DNA of 64,000 bases from Circinella minor (Eukaryota; Mucoromycota; Mucoromycetes; Mucorales; Lichtheimiaceae), in contig JAEPRB010000092.1 in assembly GCA_016758965.1 (NCBI GenBank), positions 78,013-142,012 of the forward strand. The letters run 5' to 3'. The translations under genes and the position numbers were made by a program. Of this stretch, positions 24,323-36,900 are shown in pieces. Position 1 is the stretch's first letter, and each line of letters starts with the position of its first letter. The notes beneath the pieces are model-generated. The model saw nothing but the letters and a program-made list of their open reading frames with translations. It ran no database searches and was not told where the DNA came from.

Positions 24323-26021
24323 TAAATCTTAGAGTTCAAAAAAAAAATGGATAGAGTTGTAAATGGGTAGAGTTTCTTTTTTTAAAGAAAGATCGTTGAA
24401 GTGTAAAAGAAAATAGAGTAAAAAAAAAAAAGAGGCATGAATTGTTAATCATTTATACTTAAAACCAAGTAGCTTGGCTTGTACGACTGTCTACATGAGA
24501 GCCAAGACAACCGAGTAAACCCTTGAATACAATGGATTTTCCAAATTAATGCATTTTGGACGAAAAAGGAAAATGACATATGCACCAAGCATTTGTGGCG
24601 AATGTGTTTTATGTATTGTCTCTATATATGTACATAAAATCCAAGACATCCGTATGATATTTCTTGGCCTATAATTGATATAGCCAAGTGACTATCCTAG
24701 TATTCATAGTTGAATGACGGTGCTGCTATGCATATAAAACTAATATGCCGGCTTACTCAATATTGGACTAAAGTATTAAAAAAATCATCAATTTGATAAA
24801 AAAGAATTGTTATGAACCCGAGCTGCTATCTTGGAATTACTGCCTGCTGATCAATCTCAATAAGTGATCTTCCCATCCATTGGGTAATCTTGACGTAATA
24901 TAAAAAGTTTGTCTTTCTAAATACTTTTTTTTGACAACTAGACCGTACTTTTGAGCTTTGCTTATAATATGCTTGCTTATATTTACTGTATATAATCTTT
25001 ACAATTATACGTCTCTGTTGTAATACTTTCAATATAACCCTAAAATTTAATACATAAACATAATGATTGATCTTTCAAAACACTTTTAATAAGATATAAA
25101 TAATAATAATTTATGTACGTAGCGAAGTATACAACTGTCTATTGAAGATAGTTAGAAGCAAATTGTTTATTATACTTTTAGATTTTGATACGTAGTTTAC
25201 AAAAAAAAAAGTCCACGACACATGTTTTAAAAGGATCACACTCTAGACAATCAAAATATCACTAGCTTTTTAAACAATATAAAAAAAAAGAGCATAACAA
25301 GCTAAACTCGTTATTATAATACAACTCGTGGATTTTTTTTTCAGTTGGCTCATTTTTTTATACCCTACAGTATTAGGTATGATGATACGTAGTTTACTTC
25401 TTTTTTTTTTTAATCTCTCATTTTAAAAGGCTGAAAAACATGAATAGTTTATTCATATCATAAATACAGAGGTATTTGTATATAGTTTCTGGGCAATCCT
25501 CACTACCTTAGATAAATCGTGTAGAAGAAGATAGTTCAGTGACCGAAATGAAAATCGTGTAAGCAGTTTACAACTACTACTACGTTAATTGACACGGAGT
25601 CTTTATATATAACTACTTCTAGTTGCTGTTGGAGTATGTCAAGTGCAAAATGGATGATAACCATGGATTATTTTATCAGCTGTGGTCAATGCAAACAGGT
25701 GGCAATAATCGAAGGCAATAATGACATTTTACTATTTCACGTATAAGTATTTTATACTTCAAGTAATTAGACATATCTCAAAACTGATAATATATAATTA
25801 TTTTTTCAATACGAGTTTGACTTTATCCGTCTCATCCATTTATATTTTTCGTCACATACACATTATACATGATTTTTTTTTCTTTGAAAAAAGATTATTC
25901 ATTATATAATGAACTTGTATATTATTATTATTATTATTAAAAATAAAAAGTAGTTTAACAGTAAGAAAAATCAAACAAATAAATAAAAAAATAGAAAGCA
26001 AATTATTAAGAATAAATAACT
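24323..26021. other. Intergenic, no gene seen
   Basis: 1.7 kb of AT-rich DNA between the start of the DUF4097-like gene and the 3' end of ERG2. I found no coding frame with splice support and no RNA gene. Confidence 0.5.
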
Positions 26022-26887
26022 TTAAATTTTGCCCTTCAAGAATAATTCACCCAAAAGAGCCTTGCCATAAAGACGAACTTGGTTACCAATGGTGATAAAA
26101 TCAACAGTAGAGAAAAGACTGTCAGCGAAACCGAAAGGAAGCATCAATGGGATCCAGCCACGAGCATATTCTAAAGCCCATGCACGTTCGGGAATCTTAT
26201 ATTGTTGAACTTGTCCACGAGGCAAATGATGCATTTCACCGGGTTGGAAGACCTAATCATTAAATTAAATCATTATTATTAGTATAATTCTTTTTCTTTA
26301 TATATTTCTATAGTGTCCTTTATTATACACTTGCTTTCGTGTATTTGTACTCTTCTATTTCCTGTTTCCTTTTTTTCCCTTCCAATAGTAACATCCTCCA
26401 AATGCAATAATGAATACATGTATTTGATTATTACCTCACGTTCAACTGCACCAGCGGAATAAGCCCATTGTTCACCTTCCAAAATAATAAAGTAATCATC
26501 GGCAAGGAATCTTCCAGTATGTCCTTCAGTCCCCACTGGTGTACCAAAGATAATGACATATTCAGTAATAGAACCGTGCAAAATCCACATGGAACCCATG
26601 GCACCACCAGCATTGTTGAAAACCCATTCTTCCTTTAATTCGACGTGACCAGGATATTCACGGTCAAGATCAGTAGCAATACCGTGCATAAGAGCACGAG
26701 TGTCATTGGGATATTTGGCAATATTTTCTTGAGCAATTTTTTCGAGAACGTCTTGATCGAAAATATAGAATCGTTCCTTGATTTGATCAAGACCAATAAA
26801 TACTGATAAGAGAAGAGAAATGACAAAAAAAATCTTTAACCATTTTGATGTACAACAACTACTTCCTTTAGATTCTTTGGCGGCCAT
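26022..26887 (-). CDS. ERG2: C-8 sterol isomerase (Erg2 / sigma-1 receptor family)
   Basis: Two exons (26887-26435 and 26252-26022) give 227 residues; yeast Erg2 is 222. The enzyme shifts the sterol B-ring double bond from C8 to C7 in the endoplasmic reticulum, late in ergosterol synthesis. One N-terminal membrane segment is at about residues 17-35 (LKIFFVISLLLSVFIGL). Family motifs are intact: GSMWILHGSITEYVIIFGTP, GRFLADDYFIILEGEQWAY, the GEMHHLPRGQ loop, and the C-terminal membrane-associated helices WALEYARGWIPLMLPFGFAD and DFITIGNQVRLYGKALL. The acidic residues of HGSITEY..GTPVGTEGHTGRF and the EG pair, implicated in ligand binding in the family, are present. The fungal target of morpholine antifungals belongs to this family (known). 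No oddity. Confidence 0.97.
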
Positions 26888-27632
26888 CTTTTAACAAAAA
26901 CTGAAAGCAAGGATTGGCTGGGTGATGAAGAAACAAAAAGAAAGTTAAAAAAAAGGTGCGCGCTTTTAAACAAATCAAATGAAACGAGTTCCTGATATTA
27001 TTATTTTTTGCTGCTATAGTCTCCGCTTGCTTAAACGGAGCCTGTAATGGCCGGCGTGTGAGGCCGTGCGGATCGTTTAGCAGAGTACAGTATTTATAAC
27101 TCGACTTCGTCGTTACCTTCCATTTTTGGTAACTTTTTGAAGCTTCTGAGCCCGTTGGAGAAACTTGAATCCTCCGCGAAAAATTCAAGTTTTCGATGTC
27201 ATCAGCTGTGGGAATTTAGATATATTTTTTTAAGAAAAAAAAAGTCTTTTACAAATTACATGGCAGGTATAAGAATAACAATCAACTGTTCCAGAGCATA
27301 GCGTCTTTCGGATACGCTCTTCATGGTGTATTAAATGCAGGCTGGCAACGGTCCTTCTTGAGTGATTCCAAGAAGAGATCACTTCATTCAAACAGTGCCT
27401 TTTGTATATGCAAAGGGGTTTAGTCTGCTTCTTTTCCGTGTATATTAAGGCAAGGTTGTTATCTCTATATCCCGTTGATAAAGACACAAGGGAATTATAA
27501 AAGGTATGGCATATGATACATTTCTTTTGACAATAGACATCTACATGTTTACTACTTTTATAGATTACATGGGAGGGATTAGAGCAGTCATCAACTATTC
27601 CATAGTGTTTTATCACAAGTCTGTCCCACCTA
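26888..27632. other. ERG2 upstream region; minus-strand open frame of doubtful status
   Basis: 26888-27200 is the probable ERG2 promoter, slightly more GC-rich than its surroundings. On the minus strand 27652-27230 is open for 140 codons, Cys/His-rich, and contains two similar blocks (HYGIVDDCSNPSHVIYKS and CSGTVDCYSYTCHVICK). I do not recognise it. Its end overlaps the Tc1-like remnant, so it may be part of a transposon flank. Confidence 0.35.
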
Positions 27633-28243
27633 ATGACATTGCCCAAAAGCACCGAAATGGAGGAAGTAATGGACTCCTTGACTGAAACATTTCAAAAGGT
27701 AACCCTTGCTCCTCCTCAAAAGTATAAAAAGTACGGCCAAGATCAGATCGAACGATTTATTAGGTTGATTCAAGAAGAGGAACTTACAGTACCGAAATCA
27801 GCTGAACAATGCGGTTATTCTTCACAGCAGTGCGTACAAGCTTTAAAACGAGTTCAATGCTGGCTGTGGATCAGTACTGTCAGGTAGAGTCCAAAAACAA
27901 GTCAAGCGTTCCCCAAACAAGCTTTTCCCAGAGCATACAGCATTTTTGATCGACTTATTGACACGAATCCTTCAATCACTCTTGAGGAAGCTAAACAAAA
28001 TTTAAGTGAGCATTTTGATGGTCTCCAAGTGTCTCTGTCCAGATTTTTTTAAATCCGATTGAAGAATGTTGGTCCAAAGTCAAGAAAAATATCAGAAGAA
28101 ATCCTCTTAATAAATCTGAGATGCTTACACCACGTATTCCAGAAGTTTGTACGCAGGTCACTATTGCTGACTGTAATGACTGGATAAAACATGCTGAAAC
28201 CTATTGGGAAAGGTGTCTTCAAAAGGAACTTGGCTTGAAATAA
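27633..28243 (+). pseudogene. Tc1/mariner-like transposase, internally deleted
   Basis: The N-terminal part begins MTLPKSTEMEEVMDSL and includes a helix-turn-helix stretch (IRLIQEEELTVPKSAEQCGY). A frame change near 27870-27885 leads to a second DNA-binding part (IDLIDTNPSITLEEAKQNLS). The catalytic centre is missing: the reading jumps near 28048 into the conserved Tc1/IS630 C-terminal block FLNPIEECWSKVKKNIRRN, in another frame, and runs to the stop at 28243. In intact relatives the middle would carry the first two catalytic acids. The pieces and their order are direct observation; the family call rests on the NPIExxW motif. Confidence 0.8.
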
Positions 28244-28299
28244 CCAACATCTCAAAGAGCACCTAACAAACAGTAACAAAATACATAAAACAATAAAAC

Positions 28300-28412
28300 A
28301 ATTGTCTTAAAAAAAAAGAACAAATCGTCTCAAAAAAATGTGTCTTAAAAAAAGCATGAAATCGTCTGAAAAATTAATTTGATTGGTCTAAAAAAAATTG
28401 TAAATCGTCTCG
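28300..28412. repeat. Degenerate tandem repeat downstream of the Tc1-like remnant
   Basis: About six imperfect units of 17-23 bp built on AATCGTCTCAAAAAAA or GTCTTAAAAAAA (starts near 28303, 28323, 28341, 28360, 28384 and 28393). The position just after the transposase remnant suggests subterminal transposon repeats, but no inverted partner was found. Confidence 0.65.
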
Positions 28413-30051
28413 ATTTCAAGTGAAAATACGGAATAAATTCATTTAATAAAAAATGAGTTTCTGAGGTTGTTTTCCATGCTAAACTTTCATGTCCACTTTG
28501 CTCGATATTTAGTAAACCTTCCAAAATTTGTCCTGAACATCATACATACATTGCTTTTTTTACGATATGTTGACGAAGTATTATTTTGGGCCCAAAACTA
28601 GCAGATACACAGTAGAAAATTTAATGTCTCATTTACTCTCAACGTTCACGAACTGGCTGAAATCTTTATGGCACATTGGAAGCCATAATTTTGAAAGTGA
28701 GCCACTATATAAAAATGAGGCATCTAATTTTGATATTGGGTTGTATCAAATGAATATAAGCTAACAGATAATAAAAATGACTATGATATAAATGAAGAAT
28801 AATAATAAATTTGTTATTTTATGATTGTTTATATCCAAAGAAATAATTATATAGACCAAATCTTTTTTTTTTATAATTTTTTTTGCTTTCCACACAATTT
28901 GTCTCAAAATATCAAATGGATGCTTGATCCAAGCTTGACATTCTTAGGCACCAATTTGTAACAATCCTATATTTTGTAGACCGGTAGCTTAAATTTGCTT
29001 GGCATGGCTCGATTTGGATGGTCAAATTTAACTTCCAACGCTGTATACGTAATATAAAAAAAATGACTCTACTATAACGGCACTCGCTTTATTTGACGTT
29101 TCTTTTTATAACTCGTACTTTCCAAACACTGGGAACTTTTACTAAACTTGAACAGCTAGCTAGACTACATCAACAAATAATTTCATTGGAGGCTAAAATG
29201 ACTCGTTGCTTGCCGTTTCATGCAGATTAACATTCTTTAAAATAATATAAAGTTACTCCTCCTCAGCTAAAAAAAAATATCGAGATTATCCGATACGTAT
29301 TATAGAATAATGATTAAATTCTTCGATCTAACTTTTAAATCAAAAACCATTCACTTTATTTTCACTTTGTATAAAATTAACAGTTTAATAAACCATGAAG
29401 ATATTTTTATTACTTTCAAGTGAGATACATAGTTCAGGAAGGAGAGAGAAAGAGGCTAATTAAAAGTCTTGAAGATAATAAAGAAAGTTATATCAAATAA
29501 CTAATTCAATTGATCAAATAGTCAGTGTGCACCAATTGTTATTTTGCAAGGAGAAGAAACGATCGTATTCATACGTACTAAATATTTGATTATCTATTTC
29601 CTCAATGCGAATCCACTTTCGGGTAAAAATGTATTTTATTATGATTGGCAAAGGTAAACTTAATTATTATTCCTTGTATTAAAAACACTTCTGGTACTGC
29701 TTTATTTAAAATAATTATAATAACAACAATACACTTGTTATATCAATAAAAAATATAAAAGAGAAAAAGAAAGAAAGAAAGAAAGAGAGATGTAAAACGC
29801 AAAGAGAGGGGTAATAATATATAGTCTTTTGCTATTATTATTGCAAATGGCTAGAAAAGTAATCGATGAAAAAAAAAAGAAATCTATTAGGAAGTATATA
29901 ATCGAAAATATTTTTTGTTTTTGTTGTTTTTGTTTGTTTGCTTTTTTGGTGGAAAGTCATATGTAAGGAGTATGTAGTATTGGCAAAGTTAGATATTGAA
30001 AGTAAGAAAAAAAAAGGGGAATTGAAATAATGTACGTAAATAAAAATTAAA
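28413..30051. other. Intergenic, no gene seen
   Basis: AT-rich DNA with short open frames lacking splice context. A GAAA microsatellite lies at about 29766-29790. Nothing else can be supported. Confidence 0.5.
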
Positions 30052-32310
30052 TCACTGTTGTTCTTTACGTTGTTCTGATATTTTTTTGTTAGTTTGTCGA
30101 TACGTACTTATTTTTAAATCACGTCTTGTATCTTCTAAGACTTGTGCTGCATCAGAAAAAGAGATATGGCGATCATCTGCTATTCTCTTGACTTCTTCAT
30201 AAATGATCTTTCTTCTGCTGAAGAACCTTGACTCCGTACTACTCTTTCTCCATTTCGTCTTATACTTTTCTTCAAGGCTTCAAACAGAAGGATTTCCCGC
30301 AACTCCATGGTCATATTCACGCCATACATCAGTAACTGTACAAAACTTTCTATCCAAAGTGTACTGTGAAGGAGATGATGATGATGATGCTGATGGTAGA
30401 GAGGAATTATCGTCCGCAAAATTATTGTCGCTGCTATCTTGGGCTACCTCTTCTGCCGTACTAATTATATTCGATCCATCGCAGTTCATAGGGTTTGGAG
30501 ATAAGTATAAAGGGTTGATAAAAATGCCATTAACAGCATCCATGACGTTTGAAAATCCTTCTCGTGTGATGCATTTTTAACATTATTTATGGTGTTCCTC
30601 ACACCATCAATATCACCCGAGATATTTCCAAATGATGCTCGTAGCACGTCCGTCAGATGGGGTAAAACTCGTTCAACTTGCACATTGAGTGGATCATCTG
30701 CTTCGTTTATACTTGCAAGCTGATCAGAAAGGTCAATCTCATACTGTTTATATAATGGATTCTCAAAGATCGAGTGGCTCCATAGAAAATGGGTAGGGTG
30801 CTGTTGTTTCAATACAACGGAATCCTTAATATTTAAAAATAGTCAAGTTAGGAAAACAAATCGATAATAGCACAGTTATGTATCATATATAAGAGTTATT
30901 ACCTGCAGAAAGACAATAAGTAAATATTTCAGAAGCACCAAAAAGTTGGGACCTGCAAGATCTTTTTGTATTGTACCATGTTCGAACATATCTTCCCAGT
31001 GTTCTATCTCAGGAAATACAAGCCTTTGTAACTCCTCAGGAGGGTCTATTGCGGAACGTAGCAACCAGAACGCACCAGCTTTTTGCGAATAAAAGCCCGC
31101 TAATGCACGCATAGCTTGCTTTGGCAAGCTTGTCAGGTAGCATCCCACCATTCTATCAGAGCCCCATCTCCCAATCCGCCGCTGCTCATTATCTGGAACG
31201 TCCTGGTCTGCAATAGCGCGAAGAGCACTTCCTCGATTTATATGGGTTATCTTGCTGGAGTTGACACCAACAGCATTAAGAGCTTCCATATATCCATCCC
31301 ACTGAGTATTATACGTGATAGGCTTGGTACGATCTAATCCCTTCAGAACATGAATATCATACCAATCTCGACGTGCTGCAAATTGAGGAAATGGCTCATT
31401 TTCAATATGCCACCTGCAAAAGAAATGAGAGACCATAGCGCCTAATGGACATACTTCTACACTGCGGTGTCGTATGGCAGCACCATATTCTAAACGCCCA
31501 TGTTGGTTCATTTTACCCTTATTCATCGTTATAACAAGTGAAATACATTCAGATGGTCCTTCATCAGCAAGTTCAGTAGAAAACAAATCAGGCAATTGCA
31601 TCATCCGCTTGGTTTCGCCACGACCAAGGATAGCATGACCCAAAAGAAAATCCGATCGGTTACGTAAATGGTGTGGTGTATTACGATTAAATTGGTACCG
31701 AGAAATAAGTCTCAATTCATCTAAAGTATAACCATCGTTAAGGGTGTTGGTACCGCGATCTTCATATTCAACTCTTCTTCTGATGGCATTTTCTCGATCG
31801 TAGTCACTGAGAAGATTCTTAACAAGAGTACCACGAGCTGGTGGATTTTTGTTACCAAGTACAGCAGCCTGGACAGTTTGCAATGCTCCAACGGCCTTGG
31901 CATACCCTGCTAAAGATTCTTTCCCCAAACGCTTAGCACTGCCATCTGGTAGTTTACTTTTTTTATTTTTAATATTGCCGGTTCTTGACACTTCTTTCAA
32001 AAAAGCAACAAGTTTCGCTTCACTGACCATGTTTCCATCTTTAAATTCTTGTTTGGCACACCACACCTAAGTCATTATATCATACAAAAAAAGTATCATA
32101 GAAAAATGCATAAATTATCATGTAGTAAATTATTTGATATTATAATAACGGTTATTGAAAACTATAACAAACCTCCCAGTGGGCTTGACGCAATTTATAC
32201 ATTTTTTTGGTATTTGAAGATAAGTTTTCAAGGTGCTTCTCCATAGCCTCCTTGACTTCTTTTTCAAGATATGATTGATTGCGCTCGTTGATGATTGAAG
32301 ATGAAGACAT
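30052..32310 (-). pseudogene. Crypton/Ndc10-like tyrosine recombinase with GCR1_C tail, C-terminal lesions
   Basis: Exons 32310-32173, 32066-30903 and 30824 onward join in phase with GT..AG introns. The N-terminal helical domain (residues about 10-130, with HWEVWCAKQEFKDGN) resembles the SAM-like core-binding domain. The catalytic domain has the tyrosine-recombinase set: Arg195 in AILGRGETKR, Lys229/231, H321-x-x-R324, Trp347 and Tyr356 (MVGCYL). Such Ndc10-type domains in fungi derive from Crypton elements (known). The third exon changes frame between about 30570 and 30545. The GCR1_C-like DNA-binding part (TVTDVWREYD, then SRRKIIYEEVKRIADD) then continues in another frame and is interrupted by a TGA at 30280-30282. 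The recombinase domain itself is uninterrupted for about 430 residues, so a truncated protein could still be made. No element ends were identified. Confidence 0.8.
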
Positions 32311-32395
32311 GATAAATTCAATTGAAGTAAATAAATAATACAAGAGAAAAGGCAAAAAAAAAAAAAAACTTTTTATTTTAATAGTTCTTTATATA

Positions 32396-33080
32396 CAGAG
32401 GATCCCTGTTAATTTCATAGGGCCATTTTCCATTTTTTTGGTGAAAATAAGGGGCTGTGAAAATTAACGGGAGCTATGGAATTTTTTCATATATTGAATA
32501 TTTCAGCTCACTACGTACTGTACGTATATCTTTTTTTAATGTATTAAAATACGTATAAATTAATAAACTATTTCTACGTATGTGCTTGTTCTTAATGTAT
32601 TTTTGTTACTATTTCTTTTTCTTATTTGACCATGTCTATACGTAACTTTTTTTTTTTAAAAAAAAAGCTATATATAGATCCAAGAGCTGCAGAGATCATT
32701 TTTTTATACGTATAACTCCATTTTTTAATTTTTTTTTACATCTTTACTGTTATACAGAGGGTCCTCGTTAGTTTCACAGAGACAATTTTTTCATTTTTTC
32801 TGTGAAAATAAAGGGGTGTGAAAATTGATGGATACTATTAATTTTTTTTTTTCGAAGAATGTGCATATATTGAATACTTCAAGTCACTATTATCTTTTAA
32901 AATATCTAAATATTAATTAATGAATTAAATCTGTGCGCTTGTTCTCTATGCGTTTTTAAAACACTCAATTTTTTTTATTCGAGCACATCCTTAACCATTT
33001 TTTTTTTTAAAAAAAAGAACTGATATATCTAGTCCCAAGAACTGCAAGCATATTTATTTTCTTTTCATCTCCAATGGCTA
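32396..33080. repeat. Diverged tandem direct repeat, two units of about 340-355 bp
   Basis: Unit 1 (about 32396-32750) and unit 2 (about 32753-33080) align along their length. Each begins with the CAGAGGRTCC..GTTARTTTCA end and a short inverted pair (TTTCACA..TGTGAAAATT). Next come CATATATTGAATAYTTCA, a TGCTTGTTCT block, a T10A9 palindrome-like run, and CCAAGARCTGCA. A third, partial block with the same hairpin parts lies at 33483-33592. Confidence 0.75.
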
Positions 33081-33592
33081 TTATATATATTCTACTCTAT
33101 ATGTATCAAAATGACACCAATCAAATCACACCTTAGCTTCTTGACAGCTGAGCAGTATGGTATGCTGGATGAGAAGATGGAAAAGGCTTCAGCCATGAAC
33201 CATAACAAATTGATCACTGGCAATACAGAATAAAAATGAATGAGTTCAATCTGTTTAAGACACGTAACATTAGTATGATATCCAAAGGGTTAAAGTGAGA
33301 AAAATAACAACCAAATAAATCTTGTATAGACTTCTATGAAAAAACATGCAACAGAGATAATAGAAAAAAAGCAGTCCATTCTTTATAATAATCTAATTGT
33401 AATCCTTATATTTGTCATATAAATAATTTTTTTTAATTATATCCGTTAAGGATTCAATGCCGTTAGATGCTATGAAAGTGAAATAAAAGGGGATGTGAAA
33501 ATTTTATTATGTTATTTTTACCATTCCTTGATTTTTGGTGAAGTTAATGAGGTGTGAAAATTAACAGATATGAAATTAACGAGGATCCTCTG
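32396..33592. mobile_element. Possible Tigger/pogo-type remnant bounded by inverted repeats
   Basis: The left end CAGAGGATCCCTGTTAATTT (32396) faces its inverse GAAATTAACGAGGATCCTCTG ending at 33592. The CAG..CTG ends and the CTCGTTAATT-like sequence resemble pogo/Tigger termini. TA precedes the left end, but CA follows the right end, so the duplication is not clean. Inside is no transposase, only a 40-codon open frame at 33111-33233 (MTPIKSHLSFLTAEQYGML and on) and the tandem repeats described separately. Confidence 0.5.
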
Positions 33593-33999
33593 CATATTGA
33601 ATTTATCAAATGACAGGTATTTTCAATGGTTTCTATGTCGCGGTTGAAAAATACCAAGTATTTTTTTAGTCCAAGCCCAAATTATTTCAAGACCCAATCT
33701 TAATTTTTCAGACCCAAACCCAAAATACTGTATAACGCGGACTAAAAGGACCCTTTTGCTCCGTGTATTGCTGTTGAAAATGTGTTTTAAAGTTTTTTTT
33801 TTTGACAGCATAACGCTTTGAGTCTATCATTCTTAACTTAATATAAAATATCGATTTTAGAAATGAAATAGAAGGAGTCATATGATTATTGTAAAAAATT
33901 ATTAGACCCAATGAATTTCACTTCAAAAAAAAGAGGGGAATTAATGTGTTACAAAGTGTTTATTATTATTATTATTACTTATGTAGATACGTATATAAA
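33593..33999. other. Intergenic, no gene seen
   Basis: AT-rich gap between the repeat cluster and the 3' end of the mannosyltransferase gene. Nothing is recognisable. Confidence 0.5.
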
Positions 34000-36900
34000 T
34001 TATGCTTCTTTATTTTCTTGTTGTTGTTGTTCATCTTCAATGTCCTGATTTATAATTTGTTCCTGTTCTTTTTCTTCCATCTTATTATCAACAACCTCTT
34101 GTTCTTCTTTTTGTGCTTGTTCTTCTGCTTCTTTTTCCTCCATCTTATTATCAATTTCTTCTTCTCCTTTTTGTGCTTGTGCTTCTTTTTCTTTTCGTTT
34201 TTTCTCTGCTTTAATTTTCTTTTGCTTTTGTTTTGCTCTTTTTTTCGCTTGAGAAAATATTTCATTTTGCCATTCAGCTACTTCTGATTCAGATGGTCCA
34301 GGAGTACTTTGAATACGATGATATCTTTCAACTCCTGTCGCTTCTTGATACGCTTTACTAAAAGATGCATATTGTATTGCAGAAATATGATGATCGGCTT
34401 GTATTTCATGTCCAATATGATAACGATAAAGCTCTGCTTTACCAGGCATGTCTACATAAACTGTGGAAATTCGACGCTCTTTATCCTCCTCCGCCTCTTC
34501 TTGTCCTTCATCTTTGACACCGCTATCATTATTTTTATTATTAATAACTTGTTGTACTGGATATCGATTACAATCGAAATTAATACCCTTGACACTTTTA
34601 CAATCATTTTTGGACCAAAAATAGTTGCCATAGGAAACAGGATAAAGCTGAGAAAATCCATAAAAAGAAAGTAAAAGAACTAAAAGACAAGCATAACTTT
34701 GAGCTTTTTTACCCATACGTAAAGTGACAGCATCCAATACAACAGCGATAAGACCTGCACTAAAGTAAGCACTTGGTAAACTATCAGTAAGTTTTAAATT
34801 GAATGATGGCATCAAGTAAAGTGCAAGAGCTTGAATTAATGATGCAGTACAGAAAAATGTAATAGATTGACAATAAAGTTCGCGTGTAGCAACTGGATCA
34901 TAACCTAAATAATCAATAGATCAAATTAATTTCTTTTTGTTATACCCTAACCTTGTTTATTAAATCTTGTTTAGAAAAAAAAAGAGAGAAATATTTACCA
35001 GTCCATTTTTGTCCTGCTAATTCAAAAGATAATGGACGGGGCCATTTGACTTGACGTTTACGTAACACCATATCCAAAGCCACATACATTACAACAATAC
35101 CTAGAGAAATAAACGTCATAATCTTTGCAGCTGGATTCATTGCAATATAAACAGATCGACCTGAAACTTGGTCCCATAAACGATAAGCTGCTGTACCAAA
35201 AAACCAATTCATGGGTTTTATCTTTCGAGCTTTTAATAATTGAAGATGATATTTAGGATCGGCTGGAGGACTTGGAGCAAGTTGATCATATATGACAGAT
35301 TGGTAATTAAGCATATGTTGGTGTAGTTCTTTCATTATTTCTATTCTTGTCATTTTTTCATAGCTCACTGTTTCTTCTTCTTCAACTAGATATATAATTT
35401 ATAAATAAATGTAAATAAATTTGAATTGTTTATTATTTCTCAACAATATATATATAACTTACGTTCTTCATGATAAGCATGTTCAATCGACCATGTACTT
35501 AATCCTTTGCTAGCGGCGTGCATACAAACAACTTCTTGTTGAGGCTTTTCTTCATTTGGCATTCTTACATTATGACTTAACAGGTGACAAAGTCGAGAAT
35601 GTAATAATCGAATTCTTGTATCAATTGCTTTGATGGGTGTCTCATCTTCACCATCATTTTCATCATCATCACGAAGTATTTGAACCCACCAAAAATCATT
35701 TGGATCAGCTATAGTCGGATCACCATAAGCACTATTATAGAATAATAGTAAACATTTATTTATTTAGCGGATTTATAATTATAATAGCAATTATATATAA
35801 AAAAAATTAGATTAACCATACTTTACCTTACTTCAAATTGTTCTTTTTTGTTACTTGAAGGAGGTTTATGATCATGTGAATGAAGTTTACGTAGAGTTGA
35901 ATAATGTTCAAGAACGACACGATCATTATTTTTAACATATTCAAGAGGTTGTGTTGCATTCCATCGTTCACTTGCTTTATGAATAACCCAAATGTTATTC
36001 ATATCTTCATAAGGATAGATAGATACTTCTTGCTCTACATAATGAAAGAAAAGATCAATATACGTACATGCAATAACAATAACGAAATAAAAAAAAAACA
36101 GGTTTACAACTTACGAGTACTTCCACTTTCATAACGTTTAAGATGAGAGTGTAGGTAACCTCCATTGGTACCTAAATGACGTAAAGCAATACTTGAACCA
36201 TAGGCAATATCTATTATATATTTCATTTCCATATTAAAACAGAAACAAAACAAATGTTTTCTTAAATATAATACGTAAAATTATATTCTTTTTTGTTTAT
36301 TACCTTGTTGTGATGGTGAAAATTCATTTCCTTCAAGTGAATAACGAAGAGGTGGACTCACCGCAAGATCATGGTCACCTGAATTTGGAATCAAGTCCAG
36401 ATGAAATTGAAATAGCATAAAATAAATAAATGTTGGAAGTATTGCTGTTGTCATAAAACGAATAAAACATTGTTTGATAATATATTTCTAAATATTTTAT
36501 AAAAAGTTAGTATTAATAATTATATCCACTCTTTAATCCATTTATTCAGATATTTATATCGTCTATACGTACAAAATTGAAATGTCTCTCGCCCAATATT
36601 TTCCATATATAAGCTACTGTTGATATCCAAACGGCCGCTAGTGGAATAATACCCTGCCATTTTACACTATATAATGATACAAATATATATTTAATTCTGT
36701 TCCATTTTTTAATACAATAATATAGAATATACTCTATTACCTTAAAGCAAAACCGAGAAATAGACCAGTAGTAGCTTGTAACACATATGGGATGATGAAT
36801 GGTTCTCTATATCATATATAAGAAATAAATTAAATTAAGCAAAAAAAAAAAGAAAGTCGTTATTCATTTCATAACACTCCCATTTTCTTCAACTTGCATT

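Noticed and set aside
28300..28412. CRISPR-like array
   Set aside because: Units are short, imperfect and lack unique spacers; this is a eukaryotic nuclear sequence.
32396..33080. LTR retrotransposon
   Set aside because: The direct units lie side by side with no internal coding region, and the ends are CAG..CTG rather than TG..CA.
33946..34287. Plus-strand open frame rich in Phe/Leu
   Set aside because: Antisense of the Glu/Lys-rich tail of the mannosyltransferase; codons simply mirror that composition.
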